Source of the DNA: Caldilineaceae bacterium
GTDB lineage: Bacteria > Chloroflexota > Anaerolineae > Caldilineales > Caldilineaceae
NCBI GenBank assembly: GCA_022842065.1
Contig: JALHQH010000007.1
Location: 310,527-374,526, forward strand
DNA: 64,000 nt
Direction: 5' to 3'
Below are positions 31,160 to 40,600 of this stretch, piece by piece; position 1 is the stretch's first letter, and each line of letters starts with the position of its first letter. Position numbers and translations under genes: made by a program. The notes below the pieces were generated by a model that was not told where the DNA came from, did no database searches, and saw only the letters and a list, made by a program, of their open reading frames with translations.

Positions 31160-31400
31160 AAAAACCTTTCCTTCATTCCATTAAGCACTGCACAACCATC
31201 AGACCAATTGTAGCCCCGGTTAGGGTCAATGCCCAAACCGGCGGGATTGGATTAATCCTTGATCCCTATTCAGTAGCCTGCAACGTGTAGTTTGCATCCC
31301 CTGATGCAAACCAGGGCGTCTGGGGACGCCCGGTACACAGCTTGTGGCCCACTGCGCCTTGAAATGTGCTTTATGATTACAGCCACAAACAACCCTCTGG
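31160..31400. other. Divergent intergenic region with GCATCC-type hairpins
   Basis: Apart from the promoter at 31398-31406, this gap holds one hairpin (GTTTGCATC-CCCT-GATGCAAAC, about 31291-31312), followed by a second (GGGCGTC-TGGG-GACGCCC). No ORF is credible. Confidence 0.5.
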
Positions 31401-31406
31401 TATAAT
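31398..31406 (+). promoter_or_regulatory. Extended -10 promoter TGGTATAAT
   Basis: A perfect TATAAT preceded by TGG, with no good -35 at 17 bp, lies 113 nt before the GTG start of the YtkA/FixH-like gene. It would drive that gene and the polyferredoxin. Confidence 0.6.
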
Positions 31407-31518
31407 TATGTGTATCGCTCGGCAAATGCCTGTTCCATCGGGACACCTGACCAGAGGAGGGGGCGCACGTCAGTCTTAAACCAGATATCCCCATGAGATA
31501 GGCAAGGAGTTGGTGCCC

Positions 31519-32337
31519 GTGAAGCAGGCAAACCATTGGGTAAAGCATCTACTATTAATCTTATCGATCGCGCTGTTGGGGCGCAGCAGTTGGCAACCGG
31601 CGCTGGCCCACGGCGGCATCGTGATCGACAGCGGTTACACCGATTACTTTGAATGGCTCGTCTCGATTGACCCCTTTCCCACGTTGATGGGGGAAGCGAT
31701 GTTGACGTTGCTGATCTACGATGTGGTCAGTTATGACCCGGTCAACGATGCCCAGGTCCATGTTTATCTGGCGGCCCCCGATGACCCGCGCCCGTGCTGC
31801 GCGCCAGAGAGCCATCGCGGGCCGATTGAACTGACGATTGACCCCGCCCTCTATCCCGGTGATTACTCCAATTTGATCGACCTTGATCAGCCGGGGGAAT
31901 GGGAGATCCAATTTGTGGTTGACGCTGGTGAACGCGCCTTTACCATCGTTGTCCCGCTCACCGTCAATGCAACCATGGGCGGCTCACAGCCGATCGCAAT
32001 CGACGCCGCCACCACCCCCGATCCAGCCGCCACCGCCACCCTCTTCGCCCAAAATGTGGCGGCAGCACGGGCACAAAATAGCCCACTCGCGGCACCGGAC
32101 TCGCCCCTAGCCCAGCCGCTTTCACCGCTGGCAAACGGCGCAGATGGGGGGACAGCAGCGCCGCCAGGCAGTACCAACGATTGGCTGCTTTGGGGCGCGC
32201 TGGCGATCCTGCCGATTGCCTTGGTCGGCTGGTGGATCTTACGTTCGGCAACAGCAAGCGAAAATGCGATCCGTAACGATGTTGGGCAGCCGGCAACTGA
32301 AGATAGCCAGCACCCATCAGGAGAAAATGATGCTTAA
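31519..32337 (+). CDS. Exported membrane-anchored protein with YtkA/FixH-like domain
   Basis: About 272 residues. I place the start at GTG 31519, 9 nt after AAGGAG; TTG at 31510 is the longest option. A signal peptide (LLLILSIALLGRSSWQPALA) is followed by a beta-rich domain (about 30-155) that resembles the YtkA/FixH-like domain of the divergent copper lipoprotein (GEWEIQFVVDAGERAFTIVVP). A Pro/Ala linker and one membrane helix (WLLWGALAILPIALVGWWIL) follow, with a short cytoplasmic tail. A CC pair (PRPCCAPESH) could bind metal. Its last 8 nt overlap the polyferredoxin start, so the two are coupled. Confidence 0.78.
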   Translation: MKQANHWVKHLLLILSIALLGRSSWQPALAHGGIVIDSGYTDYFEWLVSIDPFPTLMGEAMLTLLIYDVVSYDPVNDAQVHVYLAAPDDPRPCCAPESHRGPIELTIDPALYPGDYSNLIDLDQPGEWEIQFVVDAGERAFTIVVPLTVNATMGGSQPIAIDAATTPDPAATATLFAQNVAAARAQNSPLAAPDSPLAQPLSPLANGADGGTAAPPGSTNDWLLWGALAILPIALVGWWILRSATASENAIRNDVGQPATEDSQHPSGENDA

Positions 32338-33763
32338 TTCTTTACAATCACCGCGCCCGCGCTTTGATCTGCTGCGCGTGCCGTTGCTGGGCGCGCTCTT
32401 GCGCTGGAAACACAACCGGACGGTAGCGCAGAGCGTGCTCTTTGTGTTGGCGGCCGCGATCATCGTCGATGGGCTGTTGGGCAGCCCGCTGGCCTCGAAA
32501 AATGTGGCGACGGTGACGGCTTGGGTCCATTATCGGGGGCTAGTGGTGCTAGCCTTGCTGCTGGTCGGCAACCTCTTCTGTGCGGCTTGTCCCTTTGTCT
32601 TGCCCCGCAAGCTGGCCAAGTGGATTGGCCGCCCGACCCAGCGCTGGCCCCAATGGCTGCGCAACAAATGGCTGGCGCTGATTGGGTTGGTCGCCATTGT
32701 CTACAGCTACGAACTCTTCGACCTCTGGGCCACCCCCTGGTGGACGGCCTGGCTGACCGTTGCCTACTTTGCGGTCGCTTTTGTGCTCGAAGCCTTTTTT
32801 ACGCGCAACAGCTTTTGCATGTATGTCTGCCCCCTGGGCACCTTTAACTTTCTCTACAGCACGATCAGCCCGCTGCAAATTACGTCGCGCGACCAGCAGA
32901 CCTGTCGCGATTGTGTGGGCCATGAGTGTATCAACGGCAGCCCCACCCAACAGGGCTGTCAACTGGAACTTTTCGTGCCCACGATCCAGAGCAACCTCAA
33001 CTGCACGCTCTGTCTCGACTGTATCAAAGCCTGTCCTTATGACAATGTGGCGCTGGCCGTGCGCCCGCCGGGTGATGAACTCTTCCGTCAAACTTGGCGC
33101 AACCGCCTGGATCTGGCCTGGTTGGCGATTGTGGCCGCGTTTATTGCCCTGGGCAACGCTTTTGGCATGACCCCGCCCGTCTATCGGCTGGAAGTTTGGT
33201 TGGGTGAACTGCTTGGCACCGAAAGTGAAGCGCTTGTTTTGGGGCTGATCTATCTGGTCGGCGCGGTTGCTGGGCCGCTGCTGCTGGTCTATCTGGCCGC
33301 GTGGCTCGGTCGCACACTGGCCGGCGGCAAAGGCAGTGAACAGGGGCTGCATCGCCTGGTGATGCGCCATGCCTACAGCTTTGTCCCGCTGGGTTTTGCG
33401 ATCTGGTTTGCCCACTACCTCTTTCACTTTCTGACGGGGGCCATGACCATCGTCCCCACGGTCCAGACCTTCTTCCAGCGCACCCTCAACTGGCCGATCC
33501 TGGGTGAGCCGAACTGGCAAATCGCCATGCGTTTCGTACCCCAAGTCACCACCATCCAGATCATGCAGAGTATCGTTACTTATGGCGGATTACTGGTGGC
33601 GATTGCCCTCACTTTGCGTACGGCGCGCCAAGCCCAAAGCAGTGGCGGACGAGCGCTACGCGAAGCCTTACCGTGGTTGGTGCTGCTGGTTGGCTTGGCA
33701 GTGGCCAGTGGGCTCACCTTCCTGTTGCCGATGGAGATGCGCGGCAGCGCGTTAGGCGGATAA
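32330..33763 (+). CDS. Membrane polyferredoxin (4Fe-4S, NapH/NosR-C/CcoG-like)
   Basis: A 477-residue integral membrane protein. The ATG at 32330 has CAGGAG 6 nt upstream and overlaps the previous stop. Cys motifs: CAACPF in a membrane helix, FCMYVCPLGTFNF, CRDCVGHECINGSPTQQGC and the ferredoxin motif CTLCLDCIKACPYD. About nine hydrophobic helices surround them, including HAYSFVPLGFAIWFAHYLFH with conserved His residues. Such proteins move electrons between the quinone pool or cytoplasm and periplasmic metalloenzymes, or help in copper handling. Its partner here is the YtkA/FixH-like protein. Confidence 0.88.
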   Translation: MLNSLQSPRPRFDLLRVPLLGALLRWKHNRTVAQSVLFVLAAAIIVDGLLGSPLASKNVATVTAWVHYRGLVVLALLLVGNLFCAACPFVLPRKLAKWIGRPTQRWPQWLRNKWLALIGLVAIVYSYELFDLWATPWWTAWLTVAYFAVAFVLEAFFTRNSFCMYVCPLGTFNFLYSTISPLQITSRDQQTCRDCVGHECINGSPTQQGCQLELFVPTIQSNLNCTLCLDCIKACPYDNVALAVRPPGDELFRQTWRNRLDLAWLAIVAAFIALGNAFGMTPPVYRLEVWLGELLGTESEALVLGLIYLVGAVAGPLLLVYLAAWLGRTLAGGKGSEQGLHRLVMRHAYSFVPLGFAIWFAHYLFHFLTGAMTIVPTVQTFFQRTLNWPILGEPNWQIAMRFVPQVTTIQIMQSIVTYGGLLVAIALTLRTARQAQSSGGRALREALPWLVLLVGLAVASGLTFLLPMEMRGSALGG

Positions 33764-33770
33764 CCAAAAA

Positions 33771-33849
33771 TTTGGTCGCGGATTTGCGCGGAAGTACGCG
33801 GATAAAGCTGGTAAAAATCCGCGTACTTCCACGCAAATCCGCGACCAAA
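33771..33849. repeat. Palindromic GCGCGGAAGTACGCGGAT element
   Basis: The left arm (GTCGCGGATTTGCGCGGAAG ... ) and right arm (CTTCCACGCAAATCCGCGAC) are complementary over about 31 bp, with a loop of about 14 nt. It lies 8 nt after the polyferredoxin stop and may double as its terminator. Confidence 0.85.
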
Positions 33850-33877
33850 AATCTGAGTCGCACGGACTCAAATTTTT

Positions 33878-33886
33878 TGTTATAAT
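33878..33886 (+). promoter_or_regulatory. Extended -10 promoter TGTTATAAT for the SDR gene
   Basis: A perfect TATAAT (33881-33886) preceded by TGT, 47 nt before the ATG. A small inverted repeat (GAGTC ... GACTC, 33855-33869) lies just upstream at the -35 position. Confidence 0.6.
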
Positions 33887-33933
33887 GCGCGGGCAAGCAA
33901 ACAAACCAACAGCCCAAACAGAAGGAGAGCAAA

Positions 33934-34692
33934 ATGAGTTCACAGAGGAAAGTTGCGATTATCACCGGTGCCGGCAGCGGGATTGGCCAGTCAAGCGCGC
34001 TGGCCTTGCTGCGCGCCGGCTATCGCGTCGTGTTGGCCGGTCGCCGCGCTGACGCCTTACAGAGCACGATTGACGAAGCGGGAGAACTGGGAGCCAATGC
34101 CCTGGCCGTCGCCACCGATGTCACTGATCAGGCTTCGGTACAAGCACTTTTTGCCGCCACCCAGGAACACTTTGGCCGGCTTGACCTGCTCTTTAACAAT
34201 GCCGGGACCGGCGCGCCGGGCGTGCCGCTTGAAGAGTTACCCTTAGAACAGTGGCAACATGTGCTCAATGTCAACCTGACCGGCTCCTTCCTCTGCACGC
34301 AGGAAGCGATCAAGCTGATGAAAGCGCAAGATCCGCAAGGGGGGCGCATTATTAACAACGGCTCGATCTCCGCCCACGCCCCGCGTCCCAACTCGGCCCC
34401 CTACACCGCCACCAAACATGCGATCACCGGCCTCACCAAGTCCACCTCGCTGGATGGGCGCAAATATAACATTGCCTGTGGCCAGATCGACATCGGCAAC
34501 GCCGCCACGCCGATGACGCAGCGTATGCAGCGCGGCGTCCCCCAGGCCAACGGCGAAATCAAAGTCGAGCCGACGATGGATGTGGAAAATGTGGCGCGCG
34601 CCATCCTCTACATGGATAGCCTGACCCTGGATGCGAATGTGCAGTTTATCACCGTGATGGCGACGCAGATGCCCTATGTGGGGCGGGGGTAG
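33934..34692 (+). CDS. Short-chain dehydrogenase/reductase (SDR)
   Basis: A classical SDR of 252 residues. The cofactor motif [10 protein letters not shown] is at 11-20, NNAG is present ([11 protein letters not shown]), and the catalytic motif is YTATKHA with Ser in NGSISAHAP. Arg residues after the first strands (AGRRADAL) suggest NADP preference. Substrate is unknown. RBS AGGAG lies upstream of the ATG. The gene is monocistronic, with its own promoter and a following 16-bp hairpin. Confidence 0.92.
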   Translation: MSSQRKVAIITGAGSGIGQSSALALLRAGYRVVLAGRRADALQSTIDEAGELGANALAVATDVTDQASVQALFAATQEHFGRLDLLFNNAGTGAPGVPLEELPLEQWQHVLNVNLTGSFLCTQEAIKLMKAQDPQGGRIINNGSISAHAPRPNSAPYTATKHAITGLTKSTSLDGRKYNIACGQIDIGNAATPMTQRMQRGVPQANGEIKVEPTMDVENVARAILYMDSLTLDANVQFITVMATQMPYVGRG

Positions 34693-34705
34693 CAGGCAGT
34701 CGCCG

Positions 34706-34747
34706 TTAACAATTGTCAATTGCGAATGGTTAATTGACAATTGTTAA
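34706..34747. terminator. Perfect 16-bp hairpin TTAACAATTGTCAATT
   Basis: The arms 34706-34721 and 34732-34747 are complementary with a 10-nt loop, 14 nt after the SDR stop. AT-rich, it resembles a short palindromic repeat as well as a terminator. The rest of the 34693-35011 gap carries only the next promoter. Confidence 0.65.
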
Positions 34748-34894
34748 TGGCAGGGTGGCAGCATCCTGCTTGCTGCAAAGCTAAGTGACAAAGTATGGGC
34801 ATCCGATCGGCTGCGCAAAATGATGCAATAATGTCCATAGGAAATTCCAGCCGTTCGCGCTTTGCACACTAAACCAACTAGTAATTGGCTTGAT

Positions 34895-34903
34895 TGTTAT
34901 AAT
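34895..34903 (+). promoter_or_regulatory. Extended -10 promoter TGTTATAAT of the DUF433/DUF5615 operon
   Basis: A perfect TATAAT at 34898-34903 preceded by TGT, 109 nt upstream of the antitoxin ATG. No clear -35 is seen. Confidence 0.55.
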
Positions 34904-35011
34904 GCTGCTGAACATGATAAGATTATGCCGTTACTGTGATTGTGTACAGTACAATTCTGCCCACTGTCAAGCCATCTTCCATGGCGGAGAAGTAACAAGG
35001 AATTAAAATTT

Positions 35012-35239
35012 ATGATAGAAATCGCCCCGCGCATTGTAGTTGATCCCAACATTCGTTTTGGGAAACCAATTATTCAGGGCACGCGCATGACGGTTGCGCA
35101 AGTACTAGCCAAATTAGCCGGTGGGATGACGGCAGCAGAACTAATGCAGGAATATGATCTAGCACAAGCTGACATTTTGGCAGCACTGCACTATGCGTCC
35201 GTCAAAATAGGCGAAGAAGAAATCTTGGTACATTCATAA
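35012..35239 (+). CDS. DUF433 antitoxin
   Basis: A 75-residue protein. The start at 35012 follows AAGGAATTAAAATTT; an earlier start at 34940 would add unrelated residues. The DUF433 signature is complete: PNIRFGKPIIQGTRMTVAQVLAKLAGG, then MTAAELMQEYDLAQADILAALHYA. This is a winged-helix-like DNA-binding domain. It serves as antitoxin for the PIN-like toxin that begins at the next base after its stop codon, and probably represses the operon. Confidence 0.93.
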   Translation: MIEIAPRIVVDPNIRFGKPIIQGTRMTVAQVLAKLAGGMTAAELMQEYDLAQADILAALHYASVKIGEEEILVHS

Positions 35240-35620
35240 ATGTGGCGTTTTTTTGTTGACGAAGATATGCCTCGCTCAACTGCACTTGTCCTCCGTCAAG
35301 CCGGTTATTGGGCGGAAGATGTACGGGACGTTGGATTGCGTGGCCATCCCGATGCGGATGTTTATGCATATGCGCAACAACAAAATGCCACGCTCATTTC
35401 TTGTGACAAAAGGTTCAGTAACTTACTCCTCTTTCCTCTTGGTACTCATGCGGGGATTGTTGTCGTTCGCATTCCCGATGAAGTTCCTGTTACACAAATG
35501 AATGACGAATTATTACGTGCACTGGCAGCCTTTCACGATGACGATTTGGCTGGGTTGCTGATTATCATTGAGGTTGGCCGTATACGCGTACGTCGTTTAC
35601 CCGCCAGTAGACACAATTAA
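35240..35620 (+). CDS. DUF5615 PIN-like toxin
   Basis: A 126-residue PIN-like nuclease. Its ATG directly follows the antitoxin's TAA (TAAATG), a coupled arrangement. The acidic PIN residues are visible in FFVDEDMPRS, HPDADVYAYAQ and LISCDKRFSNLL. Expected to cleave RNA and be held inactive by the DUF433 protein. This pair is widespread in cyanobacteria and Chloroflexota. Confidence 0.92.
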   Translation: MWRFFVDEDMPRSTALVLRQAGYWAEDVRDVGLRGHPDADVYAYAQQQNATLISCDKRFSNLLLFPLGTHAGIVVVRIPDEVPVTQMNDELLRALAAFHDDDLAGLLIIIEVGRIRVRRLPASRHN

Positions 35621-35656
35621 TCTATTAGCGGTGTGTTAGTCCGAAGGGAAAATCCC

Positions 35657-35923
35657 ATGTGTCGCAACATTAAACCATTGGCTAACTTCGAGCCGCCGGC
35701 CACCGACGAGGAAGTACGCGCGGCGGCGCTGCAATTTGTGCGCAAGTTGAGCGGCGTTAACAAGCCGTCACAGGCCAACCAGGCCGCTTTTGACCGCGCG
35801 ATCGAGGAGATCGCGGTCAGTGCGCGCGTTTTGCTGGATGACCTTGTCCTTCAAGGTGCGCCGCGCAATCGGGAGGTCGAGGCAGCCAAGGCAAAAGCGC
35901 GGTCGGCAAAGCGCTTTGGGTGA
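35657..35923 (+). CDS. DUF2277 family protein
   Basis: An 88-residue protein. It starts [16 protein letters not shown], the hallmark of DUF2277, and continues with [16 protein letters not shown] and a conserved basic C-terminus ([11 protein letters not shown]). The conserved Cys-Arg at positions 2-3 suggests a metal or nucleic-acid role, but the function is unknown. The start at 35657 is fixed by the MCRNI motif; an ATG 24 nt earlier is not conserved. A strong terminator follows. Confidence 0.9.
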   Translation: MCRNIKPLANFEPPATDEEVRAAALQFVRKLSGVNKPSQANQAAFDRAIEEIAVSARVLLDDLVLQGAPRNREVEAAKAKARSAKRFG

Positions 35924-35927
35924 GAAC

Positions 35928-35978
35928 TTTACACAAAAAAAGGCCGTAGCGCATGCGCTACGGCCTTTTTTGTGTAAA
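35928..35978. terminator. Bidirectional intrinsic terminator
   Basis: TTTACACAAAAAAAGGCCGT and its complement ACGGCCTTTTTTGTGTAAA form a stem of about 24 bp with A-tract and T-tract on the two sides. It ends both the DUF2277 gene (plus) and gltD (minus). Confidence 0.93.
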
Positions 35979-35989
35979 TTCTATTTACC

Positions 35990-37537
35990 TCAGGGCAAAC
36001 TCGTCTCGCCCATCAGCCAGCGATCCAATTCGCGGGCAGCGCCCCGCCCTTCGTTGATCGCCCAGACGACCAGGCTTTGGCCACGGCGGCAGTCCCCGGC
36101 GGCAAAGACGCCTTCGACGCTGGTGTGGAAGTGGCCATAGTCGGCCTTGATGTTGGAGCGGGGATCTTTTTCCAGCCCCAGTTGTTCCAACATCGTCTCT
36201 TCGGGGCCAAGGAAACCCATGGCGAGCAGGACGAGTTGCGCGGGCCAGACCTTTTCACTGCCGGCGACTTCTTGCATGCTAAAGCGGCCACTGGCATCGC
36301 GGACCCACTCAATCTCCACGGTGTGTAGCTCTTTGAGGTTGCCATTTTCATCACCGACAAAACGTTTGGTGTTGATCAGGTAGACGCGCGGGTCGTCGCC
36401 AAAGCGGGCGGCGGCTTCGGCCTGGCCGTAATCCATCTTGTAGACGCGCGGGAATTGCGGCCACGGGTTGTCGGCGGCGCGCTGCAGCGGCGGCTGGGGC
36501 AAAATCTCGAATTGGACGAGGCTGCGGCAGCCGTGGCGCAGGGAGGTGCCGACACAGTCGGTGCCGGTGTCGCCGCCACCGATGACAATCACATCTTTGC
36601 CCGCAGCAGAGATCGCCGGAGCGGCCAGGCGACTGGTCAACAGGTTGGCGACATGGCCGTTAGTATGTGCGCCATTGCTGTAACCAAGTGCGTGGCTCTG
36701 GTCCAGCACGTTCTTCGTATTGCCGTGTAGGAATTCCATCGCCATGTGGATACCACCCAACTCGCGCCCTTCAATCGGCAGATCACGCGGCTTGGTGGCA
36801 CCGGTGCAGAGGGCGATGGCGTCAAAGTTGCGGCGCAATTCCGCGCCGGTGATATCCTTGCCCACATGGCAATTGGTGACAAATTCAACCCCTTCGGCGG
36901 CCATCAGGTCAACGCGGCGTTGCACGACCTCTTTGTCAAGCTTCATATTGGGAATGCCATACATGAGCAGCCCACCAATGCGGTCGGCCCGTTCATAGAC
37001 GGTGACGCTGTGCCCGGCCTTGTTGAGTTGGGCGGCGCAGGCCAACCCAGAGGGACCGGAGCCGATCACCGCGACCTTTTTGCCGGTGCGCACTTTCGGC
37101 GGCTGCGGGATCACCCAGCCCTCTTCAAAGCCCTTGTCGATAATCGCACACTCAATGCTCTTGATCGTCACTGGCGGATCGATGATCCCCAAGGTACACG
37201 AGCCTTCACAGGGGGCCGGGCAGACGCGACCGGTAAATTCGGGGAAGTTGTTGGTCTTGTGCAGCCGGTCCAGCGCCTCTTGCCAGTTGCCGCGGTAGAC
37301 CAGATCATTCCATTCCGGAATCAAGTTGTTGACCGGACACCCCGACGCCAACCCATTAATCAGGGTGCCGGTGTGACAGAAAGGGATGCCGCAATCCATA
37401 CAGCGCGCGCCCTGCTGCTGCAAGGTTTGGTCACTGATGTGCAGGTGAAATTCATTGTAATCCAGCACCCGCTCCAACGGGGCGCGTTCAGGCGCTAATG
37501 TGCGCTCAAATTCCATAAAACCAGTGGGCTTCCCCAT
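35990..37537 (-). CDS. gltD: Glutamate synthase small subunit
   Basis: This subunit passes electrons from NAD(P)H through FAD and 4Fe-4S clusters to the large subunit. The start at 37537 ([12 protein letters not shown]) has GGAGG 8 nt upstream; the open frame continues upstream only into repeat sequence. N-terminal cluster motifs: [12 protein letters not shown] and [22 protein letters not shown] motifs: [18 protein letters not shown] and [17 protein letters not shown]. The C-terminal [19 protein letters not shown] is typical. Length 515. It lies downstream of gltB across a 104-bp palindromic repeat. Confidence 0.97.
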   Translation of the reverse strand: MGKPTGFMEFERTLAPERAPLERVLDYNEFHLHISDQTLQQQGARCMDCGIPFCHTGTLINGLASGCPVNNLIPEWNDLVYRGNWQEALDRLHKTNNFPEFTGRVCPAPCEGSCTLGIIDPPVTIKSIECAIIDKGFEEGWVIPQPPKVRTGKKVAVIGSGPSGLACAAQLNKAGHSVTVYERADRIGGLLMYGIPNMKLDKEVVQRRVDLMAAEGVEFVTNCHVGKDITGAELRRNFDAIALCTGATKPRDLPIEGRELGGIHMAMEFLHGNTKNVLDQSHALGYSNGAHTNGHVANLLTSRLAAPAISAAGKDVIVIGGGDTGTDCVGTSLRHGCRSLVQFEILPQPPLQRAADNPWPQFPRVYKMDYGQAEAAARFGDDPRVYLINTKRFVGDENGNLKELHTVEIEWVRDASGRFSMQEVAGSEKVWPAQLVLLAMGFLGPEETMLEQLGLEKDPRSNIKADYGHFHTSVEGVFAAGDCRRGQSLVVWAINEGRGAARELDRWLMGETSLP

Positions 37538-37566
37538 TGTCGTTCCTCCGTGCTGTTGTCCGTTAA

Positions 37567-37670
37567 GGGGTAAATCAGTAAATCGGTATATCGGTATATC
37601 GGTATATCGGTATATCGGTATTATTTTCACTGATGTACCGATTTACTGATTTACCGATTTACCTATCCCC
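37567..37670. repeat. Palindromic array of 8-bp units (GGTATATC family), copy 3
   Basis: GGTAAATCAGTAAATC followed by four GGTATATC units, then complementary units ending GGGG / CCCC-bounded. It separates gltB and gltD. The array is translated as [14 protein letters not shown] if the gltD frame is extended upstream. Confidence 0.88.
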
Positions 37671-37672
37671 CA

Positions 37673-40600
37673 CTAATTCCCACCGACGCGCGAAAGGTCG
37701 GTCATGTTTGATTCAAAGGCAGCCATTGCGGCTTCATCACCGCTGAGTCCGTCGGCGGCGACACGGGCAAAGGCGACCAGCATGCGCTTATAGTCCTTGG
37801 GGATGACTTTGACAAAGTCGCGCACCGCACCATCCCAGTTGTCCAGCAGGCGTTTGGCCACGGCACTGTTGGTATATGCCAGGTGCTTCTGGAGCATGGT
37901 CTGGATCGTGGCGATCTCTTGCGCATCACACAACTCTTCCATTTCGACCATTTCCAGATTACAGCGACTGGCAAAGGTATCATCTTCATCGAGCACATAG
38001 GCGATGCCACCGGACATACCAGCGGCAAAGTTACGCCCAGTGCGCCCGAGCACGACGACCGTACCACCGGTCATATATTCACAGCCGTGATCGCCGACAC
38101 CTTCAACAACCGTATTAACGCCACTGTTACGCACGCAGAAACGTTCGCCGGCGATCCCGCGGATATAAGCTTCGCCGCTGGTCGCACCATATAAGTTGAC
38201 ATTGCCGGTGATCACATTCTCTTCGGGGGTGAAGGTGGAACCAGCGGGCGGATAGACAATGATCTTGCCACCCGAAAGCCCCTTGCCGACATAATCATTG
38301 GCATCGCCTTCCAGTTCCAAGGTCAACCCCTGCGGAATAAAGGCACCAAAGCTCTGGCCGGCGGAGCCCTGGAAGTGAAATTCGATGGTATCTTCAGGCA
38401 GCCCCGCTGGCCCATAACGGCGGGTGATCTCACTGCCGAGCATGGTGCCGACGACGCGGTTGGTATTGCGAATGGCGACAGTCGCGGCCACCCGTTTCCC
38501 CTCTTCGAGCGCAGGTTTGGCCAGGTCAAGCAGCACCGTGCTGTCGAGTGAATTTTCCAGCCCGTGGTTCTGTGCAATCTGGCAGTAGCGGCCCACACTA
38601 GCCGGCACATCGGGCATGTAGAGAATCTTGCTCAGGTCGATACCCTTGGCCTTCCAGTGATCGACCGCCTGGCGTGGCTCCAGAATATCGACGCGGCCGA
38701 TCATCTCGTTGACGGTGCGGAAGCCGAGTTTGGCCATATATTCGCGCAACTCTTGCGCAATAAAGTACATAAAGTTGACCACATGTTGCGGGTCACCGGT
38801 GAATTTCTTGCGCAGCTCTGGGTTTTGGGTGGCGACCCCGACCGGGCACGTATCGAGATGACAGACACGCATCATGATGCAACCGAGGGCAACCAGCGGT
38901 GAGGTGGCAAAGCCAAATTCCTCGGCTCCCAACAGGGCGGCAATTGCCAGATCGCGACCACTCTTGAGCTGGCCATCCGTCTCGACCACGACACGGCTGC
39001 GCAGGTCATTAAGCACCAGGGTTTGATGGGTCTCAGCAAGGCCCAATTCCCAGGGCAGACCGGCGTGTTTGATGCTGGTCTGTGGCGAGGCACCAGTGCC
39101 ACCATCATGGCCGCTGATCAAAATGACATCGGCGTGACCTTTGGCCACCCCGGCGGCAATCGTGCCAACCCCGACTTCCGAGACCAACTTGACGTTGACG
39201 CGTGCATATTGGTTGGCATTTTTCAGATCGTGGATCAATTCCGCCAGATCCTCGATCGAGTAGATGTCATGATGAGGGGGCGGCGAAATCAGCCCCACAC
39301 CGGGCGTCGAGTGGCGCACCTTAGCGATCCAGGGATAGACCTTGCGCCCCGGCAACTGCCCCCCTTCACCGGGCTTGGCCCCTTGTGCCATCTTGATCTG
39401 CAACTCTTGGGCATTGACCAGATAGTTGCTGGTGACACCAAAACGCCCAGAGGCGACCTGTTTGATTGCGCTGTTGCGCGAGTCGCCATTCGCATCGGGC
39501 GTGTAGCGGGCGGGATCTTCGCCACCTTCGCCGGTATTGCTGCGCCCGCCAATCCGATTCATGGCAATCGCCAGCGTCTCGTGCGCCTCTTTGGAGATCG
39601 AGCCATAGGACATGGCCCCACTCTTAAAGCGTTTGACGATGCTTTCGACAGACTCGACTTCGTCCAGCGAAATTGGCTCTGCGGCAAATTTGAAATCGAG
39701 CAAGCTGCGCAGGGTCATCAACTCGCGGCTCTGGTTATTGACCGCCGCGGTGTATTCCTGAAAGACCTTGTAATCGCCGGTGCGACAGGCATATTGCAGT
39801 TTGTGGATCGTCTGTGGGTTGAAGAGATGGCGTTCACCGTCATAGCGCCACTGGTAGACACCGCCGGCATCGAGTACCTGTGTGCCGTTAACGCGCGGCG
39901 GGAAGCCGCGGCGATGGCGCGCAGCGACTTCCGCATAGACTTCGGCTAGCCCAATGCCTTCAATGCGCGTCGGCGTCCAGGTGAAATATTTATCAACCAG
40001 TGCCTGGCTCAGCCCCAACGCTTCGAAGATCTGCGCGCCGTGATAACTTTGCAGCGTCGAGATGCCCATCTTCGAGATGACCTTGAGCACACCCTTGACC
40101 GCCGCTTTGGCGTAATGATAGTGGGCATCATGCACATCTAGATCGGGCAGTGAACCGTCGGCCACCATGTGGCTCAGCGTCTCAAAGGCCAGATAGGGGT
40201 TAATCGCCGTCGCGCCATAGCTGATCAGCACCGCGAAGTGGTGTACCTCGCGCGCCTCGCCGGTTTCGACCAGCAGCGCGACTTGGGTGCGGGTACGGTT
40301 GCGGATCAGGTGATGGTGCAAGCCAGAAGTCGCCAACAAAGCCGGAATCGGGGCCATTTGCGCATTGACGCCGCGGTCCGAAATGACCATGATATTGACG
40401 CCATTCTGGATCGCCGCATCAGCCGTCGCATAGAGTTCCTCCAACGCAGCTTCCAACCCAGCCGCGCCGCTGTTGACAGCAAAGAGCGTCGGCAGGATCT
40501 GCGCCTTAAAGTTTGAGTGTTCAATGTGGCAGAGTTTAGCCAATTCTTCATTGGTGAGAATCGGGCGCTGCAGCTTGATCTGATGACAGGCGTGTTCGCT

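Noticed and set aside
37538..37630. Extended N-terminus of gltD (IPIYRYTD repeats)
   Set aside because: Translation of the 8-bp palindromic array; a strong RBS precedes the start at 37537.
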